8,246 bases of DNA from an uncultured Flavobacteriales bacterium. Its GTDB lineage: Bacteria; Bacteroidota; Bacteroidia; Flavobacteriales; BACL11. The translations under genes were made by a program, and so were the position numbers. The stretch lies in contig CAJWUS010000058.1 of NCBI GenBank assembly GCA_913047525.1, positions 1-8,246 on the forward strand, written 5' to 3'. Numbering within the stretch: position 1 is the stretch's first letter; every line of letters starts with the position of its first letter. The notes below the pieces were generated by a model that made no database searches, was not told the origin of the DNA, and saw nothing but the letters and a program-made list of their open reading frames with translations. Below, piece by piece: positions 1 to 5,811 of this stretch.

Positions 1-41
1 ATTAAAAGAATTTTTGAAAGAGAGTTAGCAAAAATCATCTC

Positions 42-1064
42 ATGAGAAAAATACTTATAATAATACTTCTTAGTGGTCATTTTCTATCTGCCCAAAATTT
101 AAATAACCTAAGTTTTGGTACAGACACTACTTTTGAAGTAGTGAGCTGGAATATTGAATGGTTTCCTAAAAACGGACAAACAACAGCCAATTATGTTGAG
201 ACCATCCTTACAAACTTAGAGGCTGATATTTACGCTTTGCAAGAAATTGATGATACTACACTTTTAAAGCAAGTAGTTGCAAATATCCCTGGATATGAAT
301 GCCACTTTAAAAGCACTTATTACGGTGGTTTGGGTTATGTATACAACACAAATACTATACAGGTAAATGCAAAATATGAGATTTACACATCTCAACCTTA
401 TTGGAACGCTTTTCCTAGAAGCCCGCAAGTGTTAGATGTAACTTATAACAATAATCAATACTTTATAATTAACAATCATTTAAAATGCTGTGGAGATGGA
501 AATCTAGATTCAAACGATCCATCTGATGAAGAGATGAGAAGATATATGGCTGTTTATTATTTGAAACAATATATTGATAATAATCTAGTAAATAAAAATG
601 TAATCATAGTTGGGGATTTAAATGATGATTTAACGGATTCTCCTTCTCATAATGTATTTCAGGATATAATAACTGACCCAAGTAATTATCTATTTACAGA
701 CATGCAAATTGCAAATGCAAGCAATAATAATTGGTCTTACCCTTCTTGGCCTTCTCATTTGGATCATATCTTGATTACTAACGAACTCTTTAATGATTTT
801 CAGAATCCGAACTCTTATATCTCAACTATTAAAATTGATGATTATATGAATTCTTGGAATCAATATGACAATAATATCTCTGACCACAGGCCAATTGGAA
901 TAAGATTAGTATATGGTACCGTTAGCACTATTTCTGAAGAAGATACTAAAAAGAAACTATTGAGAATTACTGACATACTTGGAAGAGAAAGTAAGTTAAC
1001 TAATAATCAATTATTAATTTACTTCTTTGATGATGGCACTGTAGAGAAGAAAATTCGTAATTAA
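42..1064 (+). CDS. Secreted endonuclease/exonuclease/phosphatase family protein with C-terminal sorting-like tail
   Basis: A 340-residue protein with a signal peptide (M-R-K, hydrophobic run, cleavage probably after S16-A17). The EEP (DNase I-like) fold follows, with its usual motifs in order: S35-W-N37-I-E39-W, Q67-E68, N-N-H146, G191-D-L-N194-D195, H239-L-D241-H242 and S280-D-H282-R-P. These are the metal-binding and catalytic positions of the family, so the enzyme looks intact. It should hydrolyse phosphodiester or phosphomonoester bonds outside the cytoplasm; extracellular DNA or RNA is the likeliest substrate, but the fold also covers lipid and sugar phosphatases, so the substrate is inferred. 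Residues 303-340 are a tail shared with two other proteins in this window. It ends in K-K-I-R-N instead of K-K-I-I-I-E. Only 41 bases precede the start; an AAttTTTG at 9-16 is one base off the Bacteroidota -7 box and is weak evidence of a promoter. Confidence 0.9.
   Translation: MRKILIIILLSGHFLSAQNLNNLSFGTDTTFEVVSWNIEWFPKNGQTTANYVETILTNLEADIYALQEIDDTTLLKQVVANIPGYECHFKSTYYGGLGYVYNTNTIQVNAKYEIYTSQPYWNAFPRSPQVLDVTYNNNQYFIINNHLKCCGDGNLDSNDPSDEEMRRYMAVYYLKQYIDNNLVNKNVIIVGDLNDDLTDSPSHNVFQDIITDPSNYLFTDMQIANASNNNWSYPSWPSHLDHILITNELFNDFQNPNSYISTIKIDDYMNSWNQYDNNISDHRPIGIRLVYGTVSTISEEDTKKKLLRITDILGRESKLTNNQLLIYFFDDGTVEKKIRN
948..1061 (+). repeat. Tail copy A: 38-residue T9SS-like C-terminal module
   Basis: Residues 303-340 of the EEP protein: L306-L-R-I-T-D311-I-L-G-R-E316, then an N/K/T-rich turn, then L-I-Y-F-F-D-D-G-T-V-E-K-K-I. 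It aligns without gaps with copies B and C at the protein level. It resembles the last strands of T9SS type A sorting domains (D-x-x-G-[RK]..., G-x-Y/D-D-G, K-K-[IV]) but lacks the usual upstream P-N-P segment. Its function as a sorting signal is inferred. Confidence 0.65.
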
Positions 1065-1170
1065 TCTTGTCGTTCTGGTTAGTGCATTTTCATGTAATCC
1101 CTAGATAAAAAGAAGACATGACAAATCCAGAATGTGATATAAGACATTGTATTAAATGGAAGGGCTACTA

Positions 1171-1785
1171 CTAATACCCTATATAAATTACCTTCTTAGT
1201 TTCAAAAAAGTCCTCAGTAAAGAAATCTGAGATATCATATTTAGTGTGAGAAATTCCTCTTAACTCTTCAGATAAATCACCCCCTTTTAAATAAAGGATT
1301 CCATTCTTTAATTTATTACTGTGTTTTTTATTGAATTTACCTTTAACCCATTTTTTAAAGTCAGTCATATTGGTAACAGCACGGCTCACTACAAAATCAA
1401 ATTTTTCATTAATTTTTTCAGATCTTTCGTGCATAGTGCGAACATTAGATAAACCTATAGCACTAATTACTTCATCTACCACTTTTATTTTCTTTCCAAT
1501 ACTATCAACAAGAAGAAAATCAGCTTGAGGAAATAACATAGCCAATGGAATACCTGGGAAACCACCACCCGTCCCTATATCTAAAATCTTAGTTCCTTTT
1601 TCAAATGCTATCACTTTAGCAATAGAGAGTGAATGTAATACATGATGTAAATAAAGTTCAGAAATAGTTCTTCTAGAAATTACATTTATCTGAGAATTCC
1701 AATGCTCGTATAATTCTTGTAATGCAGTAAATTGTTTGATTTGTTTTTCCGATAAATCAGGAAAATACTTGTGAATAATTTGCAT
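1171..1785 (-). CDS. rsmG: 16S rRNA (guanine-N7) methyltransferase RsmG
   Basis: A 204-residue protein, close to the usual RsmG length of about 207. RsmG uses S-adenosylmethionine to methylate N7 of G527 (E. coli numbering) in the 530 loop of 16S rRNA; its loss gives low-level streptomycin resistance in several bacteria. The helical N-terminus contains L-Y-E-H-W-N30-x-x-I-N34-x-I-S. The Rossmann fold begins with the SAM loop I-L-D69-I-G-T-G-G-G75-F-P-G-I-P, continues with V93-D94-S95 (ribose contact) and K98-K99, and has the family-typical S134-R135-A136 strand. It is the last gene of a three-gene operon. Its ATG directly follows the TAA of the sigma factor with no intervening base, so translation is probably coupled to that gene. 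Confidence 0.96.
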   Translation of the reverse strand: MQIIHKYFPDLSEKQIKQFTALQELYEHWNSQINVISRRTISELYLHHVLHSLSIAKVIAFEKGTKILDIGTGGGFPGIPLAMLFPQADFLLVDSIGKKIKVVDEVISAIGLSNVRTMHERSEKINEKFDFVVSRAVTNMTDFKKWVKGKFNKKHSNKLKNGILYLKGGDLSEELRGISHTKYDISDFFTEDFFETKKVIYIGY

Positions 1786-2394
1786 TTAAAACTTACCTTT
1801 ATGCCCTGACATAATTTTAAAGAGTTGTTCACGACTTCTGTGCAGTTGTGCCTTTACTGTCCCTAGTGGAATATCTAATTCTATTGCTATTTCATCATAA
1901 GTAAACTCCTTAAAATATCTAAGCTTCACAAGAGTTCTATAGTTTGGTTTTAGCTGCTCAACTATCTGTCTTAGTATTTGGATTCTCTGCTTTTTTACCA
2001 TCAATTGCTCAGGATTTGGTGAATCGGAAGGAATGTCAAAACTTTGTTTTTCCCCTTTATCATTCACCATGAATTTATCAATCGAAATAGTAGGCAATTT
2101 TCGTTTTCTTAAATAGTCAATACAATTATTTTTGGCAATGGTAAACAGCCAAGTGCTAAATACATAATTAGGAACATAAAGGTGGAGTTTTTTAAAAGCC
2201 TTACCAAGGGCTTCAATGGTCAAATCTTTAGCAATATCCTCATTCCCAACTTTTTCGAAAAGCATAAAATAAAGAGGATCCCGGTAAAGCCGCATCAATT
2301 CATTATAAGCTTTGGTATCTCCAGTATCAAGTGCACGATTTATTAGGAGTAAATCTCGTTTGCCTTTTTCTGAAAGTTCTTTACCTATTACCAT
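1786..2394 (-). CDS. RNA polymerase sigma factor, sigma-70 family, ECF type
   Basis: A 202-residue sigma factor with only regions 2 and 4, as in extracytoplasmic-function sigmas. Region 2 spans about residues 28-98 and includes the -10-binding segment F79-S-T-W-L-F-T-I-A-K-N-N-x-x-D93-Y-L-R-K-R-K. A polar linker of about 40 residues follows. Region 4 spans about 140-195 with the helix-turn-helix F164-T-Y-x-E-I-A-x-E-L-D-I-P-L-G178-T-V-K181-x-x-L-x-R-x-R. It would direct core RNA polymerase to a subset of promoters. No anti-sigma factor gene lies next to it, which is unusual for classical ECF pairs but common for Bacteroidota sigmas sitting in housekeeping operons. Its start overlaps the end of the glycosyltransferase gene by 7 bases and no clear ribosome-binding site precedes it, so coupled translation is likely. 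Its regulon cannot be read from this window. Confidence 0.93.
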   Translation of the reverse strand: MVIGKELSEKGKRDLLLINRALDTGDTKAYNELMRLYRDPLYFMLFEKVGNEDIAKDLTIEALGKAFKKLHLYVPNYVFSTWLFTIAKNNCIDYLRKRKLPTISIDKFMVNDKGEKQSFDIPSDSPNPEQLMVKKQRIQILRQIVEQLKPNYRTLVKLRYFKEFTYDEIAIELDIPLGTVKAQLHRSREQLFKIMSGHKGKF

Positions 2395-3491
2395 CTTGTT
2401 GGTTTTTTAAAGGAGTTCAATAATACAAAAATTCCTTGTATAACAATATGCAGGATTTCCAGTAGTGGATACCAAATAAGTAAATCGGATAATTTTAGCT
2501 TTTTCATTAGTGGCAAATAGAGAACATAAAACATTAAAGTTCTAAAAATAAATAGAGGCAAAACAACTAGCAATGTACTTTCAAAAAAGATTAATATGGT
2601 AAATGACAACCAAAACAAAAGTTGTGAAAGAGGCCAAATCCCTAGTAAAAACTTGAAAATAAATTTGTATTTCTCTGAGGTAGTAATATGCCTTCTTCTC
2701 TGAAAAATCCACTCTTTCCAGCTTTGTTTTGTTTCGGAGATTGTATGACTATCCTCATCAATTTCAATAGCAATATTTTGTTTTGTAGCTACTTCTTGTA
2801 TAAACAAATCATCATCACCAGATGGAAGAAAAATATGAGAAGCAAAACCTTTATTGTTAAAAAAAACAGATTTTTTGTAAGCTAAATTCCGCCCAACACC
2901 CATATAAGGCAAAGATGACAATGCAAAAGAAAAATACTGCAAAGCCACATTAAAGCCATCAAAACGGATCAGAGCATTTAAGAGGCCTTTTTCCTTTTTA
3001 TAAGCCCCATAGCCCAATACAATTTGCTTCTTTTCGAAATTACTGACCATTTTACTCAACCAGTTTCTAGATGACGGTATGCAATCAGCATCCGTTAAAA
3101 GCAAATATTCATGCTTTGCAGCTTTTATCCCCAAAGTAAGTGCAAACTTTTTGCCAACCCTATGTTTTACATGCTCTTCAATCTTTACAATTTTTAAGTT
3201 TTGATACTTTGCTTTCAATTCTTTTAGCACATATTCTGTATTGTCCTTGGATTGGTCATCCACTAGCACAACTTCAAAATCTGTGTATTCTTGTTCTAAT
3301 ATTTTCGGTAGAAATTCGGTAATATTTTCTGCTTCATTTTTGGCACATACAATTACGGATATTGGTTCATTAAAAGTTGTTTCTGATAGTTTATAAACAA
3401 CTAGACGTACAAAAAAATACAGCACATAAAAAAGCTGAATAATTAATGAAAAAACAAAAATATAAAAGAGAATTTGTGTAAAAAGTTCCAT
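2388..3491 (-). CDS. Membrane-bound family 2 glycosyltransferase
   Basis: A 367-residue protein from the ATG at 3491. One N-terminal membrane helix (about residues 5-32) is followed by a cytoplasmic GT-A domain and a C-terminal hydrophobic region with roughly three helices (about 280-360). GT2 motifs are clear: I-S-V-I-V-C-A-K-N-E near residue 45, V-D-D near 78, the metal-binding T-D-A-D-C near 135, G-D-D-D-L near 226, and Q-R-R-R-H near 265, a variant of the Q-x-x-R-W motif of processive enzymes. It should transfer a sugar from a nucleotide donor to a lipid or growing glycan at the inner membrane; sugar and acceptor are unknown. A GTG two codons upstream (3497) is also in frame, but its G is the last base of a perfect -7 box, so the ATG is preferred. 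It is first of three genes in the operon. Confidence 0.92.
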   Translation of the reverse strand: MELFTQILFYIFVFSLIIQLFYVLYFFVRLVVYKLSETTFNEPISVIVCAKNEAENITEFLPKILEQEYTDFEVVLVDDQSKDNTEYVLKELKAKYQNLKIVKIEEHVKHRVGKKFALTLGIKAAKHEYLLLTDADCIPSSRNWLSKMVSNFEKKQIVLGYGAYKKEKGLLNALIRFDGFNVALQYFSFALSSLPYMGVGRNLAYKKSVFFNNKGFASHIFLPSGDDDLFIQEVATKQNIAIEIDEDSHTISETKQSWKEWIFQRRRHITTSEKYKFIFKFLLGIWPLSQLLFWLSFTILIFFESTLLVVLPLFIFRTLMFYVLYLPLMKKLKLSDLLIWYPLLEILHIVIQGIFVLLNSFKKPTRW

Positions 3492-3496
3492 TAGCA

Positions 3497-3529
3497 CAAA
3501 AATAATTTATTTGCGGAAAAAAAGGCAAA
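3497..3529 (-). promoter_or_regulatory. Bacteroidota-type promoter of the glycosyltransferase-sigma-rsmG operon
   Basis: Read on the minus strand, TTTG (3529-3526) is followed by 21 bases and then TATTTTTG (3504-3497), a perfect match to the Bacteroidota -7 consensus TAnnTTTG with its -33 TTG element at normal spacing. Five bases separate the box from the ATG at 3491. The expected transcription start is therefore at or beside the start codon, giving a leaderless or nearly leaderless mRNA. No Shine-Dalgarno sequence is present, in keeping with this. Confidence 0.6.
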
Positions 3530-3539
3530 TAGTAAAACT

Positions 3540-3547
3540 TATATTTG
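3540..3547 (+). promoter_or_regulatory. TAnnTTTG -7 box of the tgt-permease operon
   Basis: TATATTTG matches the Bacteroidota -7 consensus exactly and lies five bases before the tgt ATG at 3553, the same spacing as on the opposite strand. The -33 element is poor: the nearest upstream TTG (3511-3513) is 26 bases away, longer than usual. Together with the lack of a ribosome-binding site, this suggests a leaderless mRNA starting near the ATG. Confidence 0.5.
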
Positions 3548-3552
3548 TCACC

Positions 3553-4683
3553 ATGAAATTTGATTTACTGAAAACAGATAAAGCATCAAATGCTCGGCTT
3601 GGAGAAATTCAAACGGCTCACGGAAAAATTCAAACGCCCATCTTTATGCCGGTGGGTACTGCTGGTACTATAAAAGGGGTTCATCAGCACGAGCTTGTAG
3701 AAGATACAAAAGCACAAATTATTCTTGGAAACACTTATCATTTGTATTTGCGCCCAAAGTTAGACACCATTGAAAAGGCGGGCGGTTTGCACAAATTCAT
3801 TGGCTGGGACAAACCCCTTCTTACCGATAGTGGTGGATACCAAGTTTATTCCTTAGCAGAAAATAGAAAAATTACGGAAGAGGGTGTAAAGTTCCAATCG
3901 CACATTGATGGCTCTTATCAGTTTTTTTCTCCTGAATACGCTATTGATATCCAAAGAAAAATTGGAGCAGATATTATCATGGCTTTTGATGAATGCACAC
4001 CTTACCCATGCAAATACGATTATGCCAAAGACTCCTTGCATTTGACTCACCGTTGGCTCAAAAGATGTTGTAATCGCTTTGATGAAACTAAAGGATTGTA
4101 TGGATTTGAACAAAGTTTTTTTCCTATTGTGCAAGGAAGTGTGTATAAAGATTTAAGGGAGCAATCGGCTGAGAAAATTGCATCCTTTGAAAGAGAAGGA
4201 AATGCCATTGGCGGACTTTCAGTTGGCGAGCCACACGATTTACTTTACGAAATGACAGATGTGGTTTGTAGTATTCTGCCAAAAGACAAACCAAGATATT
4301 TGATGGGAGTTGGCACGCCTACTAATTTGTTGGAGAGTATTGCTTTGGGAGTTGATATGTTCGATTGCGTGATGCCAAGTAGAAATGCTCGAAACGGAAT
4401 GCTTTTCACCTCAAAAGGGACAATTAATATAAAAAATAAAAAGTGGGAGAATGATTTTTCAATATTAGATGAAAACGGAACATCTTATGTAGACAAAACC
4501 TACACAAAAGCATATCTCAGGCATTTGTTTGCAAGTGGTGAACTTTTAGGTAAGCAAATCGCAACTTTGCACAATATTCGTTTTTATCTGTGGTTAATGC
4601 AAAAAGCAAGAGAGGAAATAAAAAATGGTACTTTTGCTCCTTGGAAGAATAAGATGGTAAAAAAATTAGATATTCGTTTGTAA
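3553..4683 (+). CDS. tgt: tRNA-guanine(34) transglycosylase Tgt (lacking the zinc-ligand cysteines)
   Basis: A 376-residue enzyme that swaps guanine-34 for a 7-deazaguanine base (preQ1 in most bacteria) in the anticodon of Tyr, His, Asn and Asp tRNAs during queuosine synthesis. The TIM-barrel motifs are present: T28-P-I-F-M-P-V-G-T, T91-D92-S-G-G-Y-Q, M143-A-F-D146-E-C148, G220-G-L-S-V224-G-E and D268-M-F-D271-C-V-M-P-x-R-N-A-R-N-G, with D92 and D271 matching the catalytic aspartates. C148 and V224 are residues found in preQ1-using bacterial enzymes. The usual C-x-C-Y-x-C zinc motif is replaced by G309-T-S311-Y-V-D314; the later ligand H340 remains. An in-frame TTG at 3511 would add 14 residues, but the conserved family N-terminus begins at this ATG and the -7 box lies between them. 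The permease gene follows one base after its stop. Confidence 0.96.
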   Translation: MKFDLLKTDKASNARLGEIQTAHGKIQTPIFMPVGTAGTIKGVHQHELVEDTKAQIILGNTYHLYLRPKLDTIEKAGGLHKFIGWDKPLLTDSGGYQVYSLAENRKITEEGVKFQSHIDGSYQFFSPEYAIDIQRKIGADIIMAFDECTPYPCKYDYAKDSLHLTHRWLKRCCNRFDETKGLYGFEQSFFPIVQGSVYKDLREQSAEKIASFEREGNAIGGLSVGEPHDLLYEMTDVVCSILPKDKPRYLMGVGTPTNLLESIALGVDMFDCVMPSRNARNGMLFTSKGTINIKNKKWENDFSILDENGTSYVDKTYTKAYLRHLFASGELLGKQIATLHNIRFYLWLMQKAREEIKNGTFAPWKNKMVKKLDIRL

Positions 4684-4684
4684 A

Positions 4685-5761
4685 ATGAAAAAACTAGATT
4701 GGTATATCATAAAGAAGTTTTTTGGCACTTTCTTCTTTTCCATTTCCCTTATTTTGGTAATTGTAATTGTTTTTGATATCTCAGAAAAAATTGATGATTT
4801 CATGGAAAGTGAAGCACCACTAAAAGCCATTATATTTGATTATTATCTAAACTTTATTCCATTTTTTGCTAACCTTTTTAGTCCGCTTTTTATTTTTATT
4901 GCCGTTATCTTTTTTACCTCAAAAATGGCAAACAATACCGAAATAATTGCCATCCTAAATAGTGGAATGAGTTTTTGGAGATTACTGCTTCCTTATCTTG
5001 TTACGGCTGTTTTTCTTGCTTCTGCATCCTTTGTATTGGGAAATTTTGTGATTCCTCCTGCCAATAAAGTAAGAATTGATTTTGAAAACAAATACATCAA
5101 AAATAAATTTCGTTTTAGAGGAAAAAATATACATCTGCAACTTCAAAAAGGACAATACGCCTATATGGAAAGCTACAATAGCACAAAGGATATCGCCTAC
5201 AAATTTGCATTGGAAAATATAAAAGATGGAAAACTCCAATCTAAACTAAATGCAAATTACATTAAGTGGGATAGTACATCAGGAAGGTGGCAAGTAAACA
5301 GATGGCAAATCAGGGAATTTTTAGAGGAGGCAGAAAAACTAAGTAAAGGGGAACGATTGGATACCCTCATCAATTTGAAACCATCTGATTTTAAAACTCG
5401 CCTTAGTAAAGTAGAAACCATGAACCTTTTTGAACTAAACAAATACATAAAAGCAGAACAGCTAAAAGGAACAGCAAATATCGTCTATCACAAAGTTGAA
5501 AAACACAAACGCATGGCTTTCCCTTTTGCATCCATCATACTCACGGTAATTGGGGTGGCAGTAGCAAGCCGAAAATCAAGAGGGGGAATTGGTCTGCATT
5601 TGGGCGCAGGACTACTTATTAGCTTTTCCTACATTTTATTTATGCAAATTTCCACAACTTATGCCACAAATGGCAATCTCTCCCCGGCTTTGGCAGTATG
5701 GCTACCCAATATTTTGTATTTATCTCTGGGAATATTTTTGGTGCTGAAATCGCCAAAATAG
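4685..5761 (+). CDS. LptF/LptG (YjgP/YjgQ) family lipopolysaccharide export permease
   Basis: A 358-residue inner-membrane protein with the layout of the LptF/LptG family: three N-terminal helices (about 13-31, 48-78, 100-122), a periplasmic beta domain (about 130-265) and three C-terminal helices (about 280-294, 303-323, 335-354). The N-terminus D5-W-Y-I-I-K-K-F-F-G-T-F and the segment E86-I-I-A-I-L-N-S-G-M-S, a coupling-helix region, are typical. With LptB ATPase and LptC, such permeases pull LPS from the outer leaflet of the inner membrane and pass it to the periplasmic bridge. Only one of the LptF/LptG pair lies here, and sequence alone does not say which. It is translated from the tgt operon: tgt TAA, one base, then ATG. 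Pairing with tgt is probably a lineage gene order, not a functional link. Confidence 0.92.
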   Translation: MKKLDWYIIKKFFGTFFFSISLILVIVIVFDISEKIDDFMESEAPLKAIIFDYYLNFIPFFANLFSPLFIFIAVIFFTSKMANNTEIIAILNSGMSFWRLLLPYLVTAVFLASASFVLGNFVIPPANKVRIDFENKYIKNKFRFRGKNIHLQLQKGQYAYMESYNSTKDIAYKFALENIKDGKLQSKLNANYIKWDSTSGRWQVNRWQIREFLEEAEKLSKGERLDTLINLKPSDFKTRLSKVETMNLFELNKYIKAEQLKGTANIVYHKVEKHKRMAFPFASIILTVIGVAVASRKSRGGIGLHLGAGLLISFSYILFMQISTTYATNGNLSPALAVWLPNILYLSLGIFLVLKSPK

Positions 5762-5811
5762 ATCTTAATATTTAGATACTAGACTTTAACAAATCAAAAA
5801 AACGACTTTCT

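Noticed and set aside
1..45. End of an upstream gene overlapping the EEP start
   Set aside because: Two frames are open and plausible: one ends in TGA at 43-45 (ATGA overlap, ...E-L-A-K-I-I-S), another in TAG at 26-28 (L-K-E-F-L-K-E-S). Fewer than 15 codons are visible in either, so neither can be called.
1118..1174. 18-codon ATG frame M-T-N-P-E-C in the gap before rsmG
   Set aside because: It is short, has no ribosome-binding site or recognisable features, and overlaps the rsmG stop on the other strand.
3511..3552. TTG start extending Tgt by 14 residues
   Set aside because: The family N-terminus begins at the ATG at 3553, and the -7 box lies inside the supposed extension.
5736..5758. Hairpin TTTTGGTG / CGCCAAAA with a 7-base loop at the end of the permease gene
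   Set aside because: The 8-bp stem (one G-T pair) is real, but no T-run follows on either strand and it lies in the last codons, so a terminator call is not supported.
5762..5811. Bidirectional terminator between the convergent permease and CotH genes
   Set aside because: The 50-base gap holds only a weak A/T palindrome (about 5762-5777) and an A-run at 5796-5802 without a stable stem beside it.
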